A stretch of 64,000 nt of DNA from Platynereis dumerilii (Eukaryota > Annelida > Polychaeta > Phyllodocida > Nereididae). The stretch lies in NCBI GenBank assembly GCA_026936325.1, contig JAPTHN010000007.1, positions 21,167,974 through 21,231,973 of the forward strand, given 5' to 3'. The translations under genes were made by a program, and so were the position numbers. Shown here piece after piece: positions 36,913 to 49,050 of this stretch. The notes beneath the pieces are model-generated. The model did no database searches. It worked only from the letters and a program-made list of their open reading frames with translations, and had not been told where the DNA came from. How positions within the stretch are numbered: position 1 is the first letter of the stretch; every line of letters begins with the position of its first letter.

Positions 36913-36949
36913 AAAACACACAGGAAAAGAGCCTGTTTCTGTACTGGTC

Positions 36950-37110
36950 AATGGAGTGACTATGCTTAGGTGAGAAGAAGCCAACAAAATAATGAAGAGA
37001 CAGACAATGGAAAGGTTTCACGACAGGTTGTGATGAAACTGATTTAGACTCCCAAAAAAAAAGGCCAAGATGCATTGACCAGGCTTCTCTCTTGGGACTG
37101 GCTTCCCTTT
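36950..37110 (-). repeat. Inverted copy of the array 2 core block
   Basis: The reverse complement contains TGCATCTTGGCCTT, CTAAATCAGTTTCATC and GAAACCTTTCCATTGTC, as in the four copies at 43.2, 44.3, 53.1 and 54.3 kb. A 105-codon minus-strand frame covers it but shares its reading with only some copies. Confidence 0.75.
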
Positions 37111-37439
37111 CTGTCAGTATTATCCGAGGATGAAGCACAACAGTCTCATCACATTCTCCGGTGGTAATTGAAAGTGAACAAAATGTCAAACTGCTGTGTA
37201 TCCAAGTATCATGTTAAATTGAGTAATAATGAATGACAAATTCCTATATTCAATTGCATATCATGATATAATACACACTTTCAAATTGCCAGGTGAGGGT
37301 CACATTCAAATTGTACATGGCACAAAATTGGCTAAAACTCAAAATAAATATTGCTGTGGATGGGTATAAAATCTAAACTGACTAGCAGCAGGGCTGCACT
37401 GCTGATAATAAGCTAAAACTGAATAAGAAACCTACCCAG

Positions 37440-39250
37440 TTTCAGGATATTGCGTTGTATCACCGTTAACTTGGATTGTTTCTTTCAATTGCAGAACGTG
37501 TCTTAATATTATCATGATCTATATTAGCCCAAAGCAAGTGCCTGAACCATTCAGATTTAGTATTCTTTGTCGTGTTTCCATTTTGGTTTTGTTCTCCTGA
37601 GAATTGCATCATTCATGAGTTTGTGCTGTAAACTTGTGTCAATGTCACCCATAATCAACATCTCCTGGAGAAAACTCACTCCCTTTTCTGTTTTTATTTT
37701 ACTATCTGGTTTAAAAAATGAGAAATGAGGGTGATGCTTGAGAAACCCATAGCATTCTGATATCAAAGGCAATTAACGATCAAATTTAAAACAACATCAC
37801 TAAATGTGTTAGCTGCAACCCAATGACAACACCAAATGCATGCACTTGTTCAATCATCAAATACTGTACTTCCTTGTTCCAATTTAGGAATTCTCTCTGT
37901 ATTAGGTATAATTGTAAAGAGACACAAATGATTTTAGTCAGTGTGTATCTCACAACCACTTTCTGTTTACAGTCATGGCAAAAGAGAAATTTGAAAATTA
38001 CGTAGATATCAGTAAATCGTTTAGATCTGCTGAGGTTCCAGACCTATAAATAGTTTATCTTTGCTTTTGGGGCACCACTATTCCCCAATTGCCCAATTTC
38101 ACTCTTGGTGCATCTGATCAGCTGCTATCTTTTGACAGCAAGTGATCCCCCATTGAGCCATCAAGTCCTCTTCTGGGTCTTACTGGACTTAAAACTCTTT
38201 AGCAGACCAAGGCCAACAAGGAATTCTATCTCACTGTTGTTCTTGTTTTTATAGCCTTTATTCATATTTTTTCACTGCAGATTTCTTACGGTGTAGTGTA
38301 CTGTGAGTTGAAAATTATGCAATTTAAAACTGAGCAGAAACCAGATATCATAAAACAATAGAATTGAAAAAGGTCATAATTATACAATGCCAGGAACCAG
38401 CAAACTCCGAATTCCTCATGAAATATGGTGACTGATAACTTTTCTGCAATTTCTGTTCATGATAAGTCTTTTTTGAACAAAGGAGAATCAACGCATATAA
38501 CTGAATGAAAATAAACCAATATAAAATCAGCTATCTATGTGCAGAAAGAAGCCCCAAAATATCCACAAGAAATATCCATGATTAGTGTTGTTTCAAAGAG
38601 GATGTAAATTCTGTTATCAGCTAGAGTAACATGAAGATTGATGATTTCTCAAATATGTCACTGTTCAGTAAGGTTGAGGAATTTCGCAATATCTACTAAT
38701 GTTGCCGCGAGAAAACAGTATTTTGTAGCCCAAAATGAATTATAACTTTGAAAGTGTTAAGTCTGTTTAGCTGTGTTGGCTAATTAGTCACTAGGTTGGT
38801 ACAAAGTAGGTGTGCTTCATTTCCGAAAAAAGGAATACATTGTATTGTTTTTAGTATCTGAATTGAGCATGAGGGCCTCACAATGTGCCAAGGGTGACCT
38901 AATATTAAACTTTCATGTCATGGCAAAATTGGCAACATTATCTTTGGTTGTATTCCATTGCATGGATTTTTCTGAAAATATTATATTGGTCTCTGTAATG
39001 TATAAAATCTAAACTTGAAAGGATTTTGCATTTCATGTTTACATTGTGTATTCAATGGAAAACCTTAATTGAGGAAGGAAGCCCCATTTCCTATAGAAGC
39101 AGCTTCATATTTCATTAATTTCATCAAAACTAAAAAAACGGCACATCTGAAAAATGAAAATGTCAAATTACAAAAATGCAGTTTCAGTTGAGTTAGATAG
39201 GTACAAGTTATTCATGACAATACCTTTTAGGAAATCCAAGATGTATTTAG
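37440..39250. repeat. Diverged relative of the array 2 unit
   Basis: Bases 37,540-37,670 carry TTCTCCTGAGAATTGCATCA and TGTCAATGTCACCCATAAT, as in array 2. Bases 38,050-38,230 match 45,910-46,090 (GGGGCACCACT). Bases 39,068-39,180 match 48,118-48,240 and 56,326-56,430 (TTGAGGAAGGAAGCC). A good acceptor (TTTCTTTCAATTGCAG) ends at 37,494. No coding gene is recognised. Confidence 0.65.
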
Positions 39251-39570
39251 TGATGAATGAATTAGGCCTACTCAATTGTCTGTATCAATGATGTGGTTTA
39301 TCCAGTGGATTTATGTGAATTGGACAAAGTTAATAACGAGTACTGGTTTGAATATTGGCCTGAATAACAGCCTTGTTTAACTCATAAAATGGACCAGTTT
39401 CTCCCTTGCCTGTTCACAGTAACATGTGCTGTTTTTGTCCTGTTCAGACACCATTTGACATTCTAAAGACCTGTCTTGACTCTCTGTGTAACGAAAATAG
39501 GTGTCATGTGGCATTTAAGAAAAAGCCAGATAGAGTCACTGTACCAAGAAATTAATTTGTGTTGGTGAAA

Positions 39571-40195
39571 TCGACCGCTATGAGGTGCAAAAAGGGACTT
39601 AGTGCCACTAAGTCCCTTTTTGAATTTTTGCATATTTCGAAAGTTCAAGACCTTGGGATTAATGCCTGTGAATATTGGAATTAAGCAGGTTCAATTAAAG
39701 GAGATATTGCTGGTCAAAGTACAGGATGACACTATTTGTGGAATAAAGTGGAAAAGTTTTTGTTGTCCCTTTTTGTCGCTGCCACTAGAAAATTTCACCC
39801 AACTCAAAAAGGAGCATAGTGCTGTTATGCACCTTTTGTCACTGAAATTTAATTAACAATGATAGTAAAAATACTAGCACTAAGCTCCTTTTTGCACCGA
39901 AACAAGTCAGCGAAAAAAGGAGCTTAGTGTATCTATACTCCTTTTTGCCCCACTGATAATGCTTTGTTTAATGCAAGCAGGAGCATTGGTCTTATTTCAT
40001 AAAAAGTAATAATATTAGCATCATTGTTTTTGTATACATTTGTAAAAAATGTATATATGAATGTACGTACCAAAAATCATTCAAATCGGACCAGTATTGA
40101 CTGAGCGAGAACGGAAAACAACTGTTCAAAAGTAAAAGGCCTTTTTCTCAAAATGCCATTTTTCCACTAAGCTCCTTTTTGCGCCGAGCGGTCGA
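39571..40195. mobile_element. 625-bp inverted-repeat element with echoed AAAAAGGAGCTTAGTG motif
   Basis: The ends read TCGACCGCTATGAGGTGCAA and, inverted on the right, TCGACCGCTCGGCGCAAAAA, both continuing into AAAGG(A/G)(A/G)CTTAGTG. The last motif or its complement occurs about seven times inside, including immediate head-to-head pairs near 39,595 and 39,925. The target duplication is not resolved (AA possible). No coding capacity. Confidence 0.75.
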
Positions 40196-40267
40196 AATCT
40201 TGAAGTACAATGACTGCAACATATGAGTTTGATTTGGTCCTAGTAGCTAGGAGATTGAAAGATATTA

Positions 40268-40591
40268 GATAGATATGGTAAGTGCAGCCCTCTAAGCCCA
40301 GTTCAAGGGTTGATTGATGAGATGAGAGAGAGAGCAGGAGTCCTCAACATGTTACACATTTACCCCAAGTGAGGGATCTTTTACTTGCCCAGCACGGACA
40401 CTGATACAAGGGGCCGCCAATTTAACGTCTCATCCGAACGACATCAAGCTGGGATTTTGCTCATAAAGGTACACTGAAAATTTTGGGTTCCCCTACCGGG
40501 AGTCGAACCCATGCAGGGAAAGACCTTCAGCGGAGCAGGCGGGAACCATAACCACTACACCACCTAGCTGATATCTATCTATCTATATATC
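40268..40591 (-). mobile_element. tRNA-derived SINE, minus strand
   Basis: On the minus strand a tRNA-like head carries an A box, TGGTGTAGTGGTTA (40,549-40,562), and a B box, GGTTCGACTCC (about 40,500-40,510). The body includes GATGAGACGTTAAATTGGCG and GTAAAAGATCCCTC, the kind of conserved 3' domain shared by many invertebrate SINEs. TTGAAAGATATTA is repeated at 40,255-40,267 and 40,592-40,604. It is transcribed by RNA polymerase III in related families; activity here is unknown. Confidence 0.8.
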
Positions 40592-40689
40592 TTGAAAGAT
40601 ATTATGTGCTGCTACTATAATTTATACTATGTGTCAAAGCATTGTTGAAGACGATTATATGACAGCCTTTCTCGAAATGTTGCATGGTG

Positions 40690-41140
40690 AAAAGTTGTAC
40701 GCACAATGCATTTCTTTTTAAAGATTTATGTATTTATGCACAGCAGGAGGTAATCACGTGTATTTTCTTGACTGTAATCTATGGCATCATGCATTGCACT
40801 CAGGAAAACCTGGTGCATACGAAGCAGGTATTGAAGGTAGAATTCATTGCCGTTTTGTGTTGTCAGCCCTCATGGCTAATGGCTGCATTATATGTGGTGC
40901 TTTTACTTCAGCAGAATGCATTATCGGCTGACATTGCCTGTCATAATGCCATTGCTTGCTATAATACCCATAATGGTATTAACAACGAAGGATCTATCAC
41001 CTTTAATGTTGTACACCGAAGTACAGTTGTGAGTGAGATAAAGGCATTATCACTGAGCTCTTTTGTCACATCACGAATATGCACTTTTTGTGTGATATCC
41101 ATGTTCTCATATTATTATATTGATAGTTACATCTTCTACT
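40690..41140 (+). repeat. Dispersed block, second of three copies
   Basis: This matches 36,050-36,400 in order (TGCATTGCACT, GCTAATGGCT, CAGAATGCATTATCGGCTGA, ATAATACCCATAAT, CACTGAGCTCTTT). It coincides with the longest open frame of the window (152 codons, 40,684-41,142). The 36 kb copy breaks that frame, so coding is not supported. Confidence 0.78.
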
Positions 41141-41454
41141 AATAGTGTGCAATACAATGTGCAAATCTTGCCTGGAAAAACAGTCAGATATGGTCTTCAG
41201 ATTCTTCAACGCATAACATAAGGAAGTTTATTATGACACGATAATTTTAGTTTTTTGTGATTCTCAAATGATCTCAGAGTTTGTTTTATTATTCACAGTC
41301 AGTGGTTTAGCCTCTCAGTTATACATTGAAAAATATAATGATATTTTTAAAAATTCATTCACCCTCCAGTATTTTAATAATTTTTATTTGGCAATATTTT
41401 TAATTTTTTCCTAGTGCAAATAAATGACTATGAGAAAAAAGTTGCAACTGAGTT

Positions 41455-42125
41455 TACTAACTTTACTATCTTTGGGGCCTTTGGGCATTTCAACTCCTTT
41501 TGGCATTACTTTCTCAAAGTCACATCCGTCAAAATATCCGCGAGGCCTCTGGGCAAAATATAGTTCCTTTGGGCACATGCCTAAATCACTCATTATCGCT
41601 CACTCCCGACTATAGTGGATTTTGGCAAAGATCTTATACTTTGGATACATGCCCAAGTCACTCGTAATAACTCTTTTATACTATTGTGGATTTTGACAAA
41701 TATCCAACTTTGGATAATAGTGAACTGACCTATGAGAATACACCCTAGTATCTTGACCAATGAGAATCCACCCTAATATCCACAGTAGGGGGCACTGTAG
41801 TTAATAGTTTGTCCAATGAGAATGCCACCTAATATCCTGTCCAATGAGAATCCAGCCAAATATCCAAGCCAATGACAGTCAAGCCTAATATCCACAGAGC
41901 CATGATTGGCCAGTGGATGTTAAGCTGCATTCTCATTGGACGCACTGAGAATTCAATGAGATTCCAATCTAATATCCAACTGCCAATGAAAATTGAGCCT
42001 AATATCAAATAGGCCAATGGTCAAATAGGCTCTTTGGTCCAAGTCAAAAGACTAAGCCAAAATCCATGACAGTCTTTTGTGGATATTTGTGAGTGATTAT
42101 ATATGCTTTGGGCATACACAGCAGG
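41455..42125. mobile_element. Imperfect inverted-repeat element with CCAAT-box array
   Basis: Sequence near 41,570-41,640 (GGGCACATGCCTAAATCACTC, AGTGGATTTTGGC) is mirrored, inverted, near 42,050-42,120. Between them, at about 41,745-42,015, the phrase CCAATGAGAATCCACCTAATATCC recurs in degraded form about eight times, mostly plus strand with two inverted copies. Boundaries and family are unclear. Confidence 0.5.
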
Positions 42126-42241
42126 AGTCTTAACATTTCTGACGCAATTACATTGCCTTGTATATGTACACTGATGATTTTTATATTCTCTAGCATTTTT
42201 CAATGTCATGTTGTGACCAATTTAATTTTCTTTAATTCCAG

Positions 42242-42278
42242 GTAAGCACACTGAAAACGCAGATTTGACTAGGTCCAA
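42242..42278 (+). other. Third recursive-splice-exon-like motif
   Basis: TTTTCTTTAATTCCAG runs directly into GTAAGC at 42,241/42,242, and a second donor GTAAGT begins at 42,279, giving a 37-nt candidate exon. The orientation is plus, as for the two motifs in array 1. It lies just left of array 2. Only the splice words, not the body, resemble the other two. Confidence 0.38.
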
Positions 42279-42764
42279 GTAAGTACATTTCAATATAAAT
42301 TGGTATTACATGAAATCATAATTCATGTATTGTTCAATGATGTAGATTCATATTCATCCAGGAAGTTAACTTTTAATAGAGACTCTCACATAACAGTGTC
42401 AATCTTATGTTTGGACTGCTGTTTCATAATTGGCCTTTGATCCTTGAAAATCTATGCAGTTACCAAAGAATAGGCCTACCTTAAAAACTGGAGGGTTTTT
42501 TAAACATTTTAATTATTGAGCAAAAACATTTGCTTTGTTTGCTGGAGATTATTGGACAGTCAAAAACCCTCAAAGCCTTCATTTCTCTTTGTAACATGGA
42601 AACTGAAATAAAGAAAACTGTCAGATGGCATATAAATGATAGGCCCAAAAATGATTTGGTTCATCTCAATTTCTAAATAACTTTTTTAAACTATCCTTCT
42701 TTAACACTGAGAATGGGAACTCATTCTCATACGAGGACACAACACTGTAAAAATGGCATTTAGG

Positions 42765-42895
42765 GTCTCATCGTCACAAATGACATTATGACAGGCAATG
42801 TCATCCATTAATGCATTCTGCTGAAATTGGAAGAACCGCATTTACAATGTGATGTAGCTATTAGCCATAATGAATGACACACAGTTACAATTCTT
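42765..42895 (-). repeat. Dispersed block, third copy, inverted
   Basis: The reverse complement reads CAGCAGAATGCATTAATGGA and then TGACATTGCCTGTCATAATG, matching 36.2 and 40.9 kb. It ends against the left edge of array 2 copy A. Confidence 0.8.
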
Positions 42896-43029
42896 AGCGT
42901 CTGTCATGCTTTCCATGATGATTTATATTTTATGAATTCATGATTAATCTTTCTATTTCTTGATAGTGACTAGGTAGTCATCAGCACTTGTATTTATGAC
43001 ATGTCGAACATTACAGAGCCAATCAGCTG

Positions 43030-45200
43030 GAATCCATGATGTCATGTCAAATTTGGAGCATCACACTTCGCAAGGTAGCTGAATCAGAGGCTGCAATAAG
43101 CATCAGATCAAAGACTTTAGACAGAAATTTAAAGGAAATGCCAGACAGCTGTAGAATGCTTGCCATAAATTTAGCACTCTTTGTGGCAGGAAGGGCAAAT
43201 TGCAGTGCCAATCCCAGAACAGAGACCTTGTCAGTGCAATTTGGCCTTTATCTTCCTATCTAAATTAGTTTCATCTCGCTGTGTCTTGAAACCATTCCAT
43301 TGTCAGGCTTTTAGTGTTTTGCAGGCTTCTTCTCTCCTCAGCTCTGTCACTCAGTTGACAAGTCTGGAGCTACTATAGCACAAGATTATGTTTGTACAAT
43401 TTAAGAGGATTAACATTGTGTAAATCATACATCGTTCTTAGAACACTGTCTTGCTAGTGATTATTTCAACGTTCATGACATGTGACACATGACAATTACT
43501 GTCAATTAGCTCTATTTGAGACGACTTTTGAAAAACTGAGTTTCTTTAAACTAAAAAAGAAGACCTAGGCATTCCTGGAGCTTAGATACAATTTTCAATG
43601 CAATGTTTCCGTCTGCTTGCTAGCAACTAATTGGCAACCCAATTAAAGTAGGATGATTACATTACATAAGTTAATTAAATATAGAGATACTGACTACATT
43701 TACATAGTCCAATTTACTCAAGTGATAACCATGTTTTTTAAACTGTGGTTGGACCTAATCATGATAATTTCAACCTGTGGAAACTGGGCTCTAAACCTCA
43801 GAACTGCAAGCAGGGGTGCATAAATATACTTTCACGAACAAGTCATTTATATATTTTGTTGTTTAAGGTGATGTCACACTTATTTTATAAGATTAAATTT
43901 TAAAAGATGCACTTCAATGTTGTGTTTATTCAGTATTTATACACGTATTTCTTTCAATTCATATATTTTTTGCGCTTGTGGTCTTGAATCGCCTAAACAA
44001 AGTTCCTGACCCTCTGATTGAATACTCACACAGGACTGCATTTCCATTTTCATGTTGTTCTCCTGAGAATTGCATCATTCATGACTTTGCATTTTGGGTT
44101 CATGCAAATGTCACCCATAATAAATCTTAGAATGCTTAAAACAATGTAAACCAGACTCTCAATTTGTATGATACAACTGAAATCAGTTATATGTTGGCAT
44201 GGCACAGTCAAATTTATGCCACTGAACAATGCATTTAGCTCAGTTTCCAGTGAAGAGGAAGAAAAATCGCAGTGCCCATCCCAGAACTGAAACCATGTCG
44301 GTGCATCTTGGCCTTAATCTTCTTGTCTAAATCAGTTTCATCTCGCCGTGTCTTGAAACCTTTCCATTGTCAGGCTTTCAGTGTTTTGCAGGCTTCTTCT
44401 CTCCTCAGCTCTGCCACTTATTTAACAAAGCTGCAGCTACTATGGTGGTGCATTATGCAGGTACATATCCAGAGGATTAAGATAGTGTAAATACAAAATT
44501 ATTAAAGCCAAAGCACTGATTATTTTCAACATTCGTGAAATGTGATGCATGCCAAGAATCTCTACTTAAACACTACTAAAACTGGGCTGCTTCTGCTCAA
44601 GCAAAAACCAGAGGCATTCCAATTAAGAGCTTCTCTATCATTGGCATTGATCATTTTGTGACCAATTAGCAACACTGTTGAAATAGGATGACTACATTAC
44701 ATGTATTTCAACTGAAAATAGCGATTTTTTTTTTCATCTTTCAATGTACGCAAAGTGATAAACATCATAATTTTACTGTGGCTAGACCTTGCCATGAAAA
44801 TTGTAGAATGTGAAAAGCAGGGAGCCAGCTTTGCATTTAGCTGTTGACAAAGATTGCATTTGCTTTGCTCAAAACGTTATAACATTACAAATGTCAGATT
44901 TTATTAATATATTAAGCCAAGTTTAAATTAAGAAACAAGTTCAGAAGGTTGTGTTGAACTATTGCCTTAGTTTTTCATGTTATTTAAATTTCTGAATTTG
45001 GCTCTATTGTCTTAAATAGCCTCGGCAAGACTAGTGCCTGACCCTCTATGATTCAATAGTCTTCCCTGTGCTTCCATTTTTGTTTTGTTGTCATGAGAAT
45101 TGCATCTTTCATGAGTCAATGATGTATGCCTGTGTCAATGTCACTGATAATCAATCTCTCAAATTGGTAAACAATGTGAATCAGTGCATTTTTTTTATTG
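43030..45200. repeat. Two internal subunits of about 1.1 kb in copy A
   Basis: The core (TTTCATCTCGC.GTGTCTTGAA, CATTGTCAGGCTTT, TTTTGCAGGCTTCTTCTCTC) occurs at 43,265-43,345 and 44,335-44,405. The second core (TTCTCCTGAGAATTGCATCA) occurs at 44,060 and, altered, at 45,095. The same doublet is in copy B (53.0-55.1 kb), so it predates the A/B duplication. Short frames over the first core carry stops at differing places. Confidence 0.85.
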
Positions 45201-45460
45201 TTTGCTTGTAAATGATGACGTTCATGTATGGTTTATGAACACTAAAGTGAAACTGATATTTAATCCAGTATCTATTAATGTGTGTTATAAATGCTACTAC
45301 ACTGTATAACTTATTTCCAAAGTATCATTGTCTTTTCCGGTGACACAAGCCAATGGTTAATTTTTCTTAAACAAAAGACCGAAATAAAATAAACTTTGTC
45401 ATTGTCATCATTGTCATTGACAATGTTTTAATATTGGTTTTCTGGTTTGTTTTGTTTCCA

Positions 45461-45509
45461 GACCTGGTTACTCTCCCTAGTGACCAGACGTAACCCAAGT
45501 ATGACTTAT
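45461..45509 (+). other. Candidate 3' splice site conserved between copies A and B
   Basis: TTTTGTTTCCAG/ACCT at 45,461/45,462 matches TTTTATTTCCAG/ACCTTATTGCTCTC at 55,295/55,296. The acceptor survives while the following sequence diverges quickly. It is on the plus strand, like the recursive-type motifs. Confidence 0.3.
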
Positions 45510-45613
45510 CATGAACTATTAACTTTTCTTAAATATTAGCTTGCTGTAAAGTCAAACTTGAGTTCTGTATCAAGTTTTCTGTGTACAACCATGTCTGTCT
45601 CCTAGAAACTGCA

Positions 45614-45780
45614 CACTCTAAAAAATGTCGGGACAAAATTGGTTTTTTAGATTCAAAATGGTTTTTTGAGAAACAAAATTTCAATGCAAAACCAACATGT
45701 TGGTTTTTTGCATTGAAATTTGGTTTTTCAAAAAACCATTTTGAATCTAAAAAACCAATTTTGTCTGAAATTTTTTAGTG
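45614..45780. mobile_element. 167-bp hairpin MITE with TGCA target duplication
   Basis: The ends are CACTCTAAAAAATGTCGGGA and, inverted on the right, CACTAAAAAATTTCAGACAA. TGCA is repeated outside (45,610-45,613 and 45,781-45,784). The two arms of about 80 bp pair almost perfectly through AAACCAACATGTTGGTTT at the centre. Copy B has no such sequence. Short and little diverged, so probably recent. Confidence 0.85.
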
Positions 45781-46159
45781 TGCAGACAATGACTGGGTGC
45801 ATTTTCTTTCAGATAAAGAGCAAACAGAAATTGCATCGATTTTCCACAACAAAAGGAAAACCACAAGTTAACTTCAACACCAACTCCTGTAACAAGACGT
45901 CATTGCAGTGGGTTATCTTTGTGTCCGGGGGCACCACTTTTCGCCAAAAGCTCCATTTTTCTCTTCTTGCATCCGAACAGCTATCAGCACTGATATTGTT
46001 TTACATTATGTGATCTCCTGAAGAGGCAACTAGTTCACTCACCGGTTTGACAGGTTCTTGAACTCCCGAGCAGATTCAAACTTGTTTCTATTAATATTTT
46101 CTTTAATAGGTTTTTATAGGAGTATCTATTCTCACTGTGTCAATATAGGCCAACAGAGA

Positions 46160-46530
46160 TAATGATGCAGACCGGACCGCGTTTGACCGGTCCGGTCCGT
46201 GGTCCAGCCCTGGACCGCCAAAATACCGGACCACCTACAAAAAACCAGTCCAGTGTTGGACCAGACCAGTCAAGTGTCGGTCCGGACCGGTCCAGTGATT
46301 TTTAATGTCATGAAGAGTATCGCATGAATTTTGTCATCTCTAAAAATGAAATTTATGTCATATAGAATGTTTTAACTTTCATTTTATCATAATTTTTGAA
46401 ATGCCGATGGACCGCTTCCGGACCGGTCAAGTAACAAAATCGGACCACCTCATCCTGGACCAGACCAGGACCGGACCACTTTTGTAAATACCGGACCACC
46501 CTCTAAAAGGTGGTCTGGTCTGCATCACTA
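46160..46530. mobile_element. hAT MITE, 371 bp, 8-bp target duplication
   Basis: The ends are TAATGATGCAGACCGGACC and, inverted on the right, TAGTGATGCAGACCAGACC. AACAGAGA is repeated exactly at 46,152-46,159 and 46,531-46,538. Words of the type GGACC, CCGGACCAC and GGTCCG fill the outer 150 bp on both sides, flanking an AT-rich centre. No coding capacity. Confidence 0.92.
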
Positions 46531-47411
46531 AACAGAGACAAAAATTGTTGAAAGGCCTGCATATGTCATCTGAGCCCTAGAAGATTAAATAATTCTTCAA
46601 GAAAATGAAGATATGCAGAGAATGGTTAGTATATTTGGGCAATTGGTTTAAGGAAAATCTTAATAAGCGTATTTGTAAATAAAAATATTAATTTTGCACA
46701 GACAGGAGGTGTGAAATATCTGCAGCCAATATCCATGATTCCTGCGGTATGCAGCAGCATGCTTCGAAAGTGGCAGCTGATCATTTTATCTGAATAACAT
46801 GAGTTTAATGATTGCACTGACATGTTCCTCAACAATAAGGTGAAGAAAATTTAAATCTGGCATTAAACTAATGCTATTATTAGAAAAATAATTTTAATTT
46901 GGGGTAATATGAATTAGAAAGAAAGAACCATTGTTTCTTAAACATCTATCTGTGAGTCTCTGTTCTTAGCTGATTAGCGGTCCATTGGAAACCTTAATTC
47001 CCTCTTTTCTTCATTTTCAACTTCCAAACTGTCTTTGTTACATCATTCACAGTTAGTGACAGTTCCTTATTTGTCTTCTAATCCTCTTAGCAGCTGCATA
47101 TCTTGCAAAAAGAAAAGTTAACAGTTTGTTTAACAATACCTATGCTGATGGGTACATCACATGTTTACTAAACAAAAAAAAACTGTTACTGTTGGAGGTA
47201 AATCTTTGAAACATTTCTGACTTAGTTGGTGACATCACCAGGCCAAGTTGAAAGTTAATTTTGAAAATGATGTAGGCTCCTGATCTAGAAAGAGCTATAA
47301 AGATGTTATTGTAGATGCATCGGTGACAAGTACAAAAACGTGTAAGGGAAGAGTATTATGTATGTTTTTACACCTGTGGGTAAATTTACAACTGCTTAAT
47401 TACTGCTCTGT

Positions 47412-47706
47412 GGGTGCCCCCGTGGCCTAATTGGTAAGTGCGCTTTTCAACTGGCTTTGAGGGTGTGGGTTCAAATCTCACCCCGGGAACTCACTTTAGT
47501 CCGAGCCCATGGGACGTTAAATGGAGGCGGGTTGTATCCAGTATTCTATGCTGGGGCAACTGAAAGACCCTGGGCATCCCTGAATTAATATGGTATGTAC
47601 CAGACTCACAGTCTTCTCATCTCATCATCATACAGCGATCGCCTGCCTCGATATAGCCCACTAAGGTGCTGCAGAGGCGTAAAACACAAACAACCAACCA
47701 ACCAAC
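47412..47706 (+). mobile_element. tRNA-derived SINE, 295 bp, plus strand
   Basis: A tRNA-like head has an A box TGGCCTAATTGG (47,423-47,434) and a B box GGTTCAAATCT (47,468-47,478). The body includes GGGACGTTAAATGGAGGCGG, and the 3' end is a short ACCA-type tandem tail. TTACTGCTCTGT is repeated at 47,400-47,411 and 47,707-47,718. Copy B has the unoccupied site near 55,810. A second family member is at 60,685. Confidence 0.92.
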
Positions 47707-49010
47707 TTACTGCTCTGTTTCTAGTAGGGCATTAACATGCAAAGCTGTCACATAGAGCTTAGCTTTTTACAGCTTCAAATTATCATGGTCAAGTCCTTCA
47801 AATATTATACCATTGGACACTTCTGTCAGCCAATCACATGCCAGTATTTCATTGTAATAATTCTTATATTCTGCGTTGTACACTTATTGTCTCATGTTTC
47901 ACTGTTTGATTGTTTGTCTCATGGTGTAAACCAGTTATTCGCCAAGCGATAGGGAATATCTAGCTCTCGGTAGATAAATCAGCTGTATATTCCCTCTCCC
48001 GTGGTGGATAACCTATACTTATAAACCTATGAAATGAAATTGAGAAGGAGTTTATGGAAACTTTCAACTAAACACTGTTACATTTGCAACATGTGCTCAA
48101 GGAACAGCAACGATAATTGAGGAAGGAAGCCTCATTTTCAGTAAGAGGCGCTTCATCATTTATTTAAAGAACAAACAAAACGGCATATCTTTGAAAAATC
48201 CTTTGTAAGATGTCAAACAATAGCTCTTCCTGTTGGAAAGAATACCCAGGAAAAATCACTGATGATTGTTTGCTTACCTATACAAGCTGGACTTTTCTCA
48301 GACCAGATATAAGTAAACACTTGTAATATCACTGTTTTTGAAATTTATCATATTGAGATGAACATATCAATGCAGTTGATTACAATTGATGCAATAATGA
48401 ACCTATGTTTTTGGAATTACTCCATAAATAGATCAGATTCATTCTACTGTTTTTGGCTGTGGTTATTTCAGACTGATCTGGTTGTTAGAGTAACAGATTC
48501 CATTCCATGTTATCACCAGTTATCAGGTCTGATGTTCTCCAGATGTGATATAGTGATGCTATCTCGACTTGCAGCCTAGTAGAAAGCAGATGACTTCCTT
48601 GCTTGTCAACCTCAACATAAATACCTATATTTTGCCAGCCGAGCAACCTTGTGAGATATAATTATGCAGAGGCAACAATTAAAATGCCAGTTATGATATT
48701 TTTGCAGTCAATGCTTTACAGCTGTTTTAATGAGCATGTGATTCTTAAGTCTCTTTTCCGACTACGTGGCTGTCTTGTCTTGCCTGTGATCCACTTAGTC
48801 ATGGGAATATCAAAACGTGACTTTGAAGCTACACCCAAAAATATATTTTTTTATGCTATTGTCTTAAAAAAGGCAAACCGATATTTGTTCCTCATGACAT
48901 TTGTTGTCACTGACAAAGGATCTCCAAATATTGGAAACAAATTCCATGGAACTCCTAATTGCAAAAACATAACCGTTAAAATTCATATCCTCTTTTCTCT
49001 TTTTTGGTTT

Positions 49011-49050
49011 TCTTGGGAGGGGGGGAGGGGGGTTTCGGGGAGGGGGAGAA
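49011..49050 (+). repeat. G-rich tract with quadruplex potential
   Basis: Four or more runs of at least four G lie within 40 bases (GGGAGGGGGGGAGGGGGG, then GGGGAGGGGG). Copy B has a single 12-G run at the matching place (57,181). The sequence fits a G-quadruplex pattern; nothing shows it is used. Confidence 0.6.

Noticed and set aside
40480-40565. tRNA gene on the minus strand
   Set aside because: Same reasoning: it is the promoter-bearing head of a SINE with a 13-bp target duplication.
40684-41142. Longest open frame (152 codons) as a protein-coding exon
   Set aside because: The homologous block at 36.05-36.4 kb has several stops in the same frame, no family motif is visible, and the length is within reach of chance for this composition.
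47412-47490. tRNA gene at the head of the SINE
   Set aside because: A and B boxes are present, but the sequence does not close into a cloverleaf acceptor stem and continues into a SINE body with a tandem tail and target duplication.
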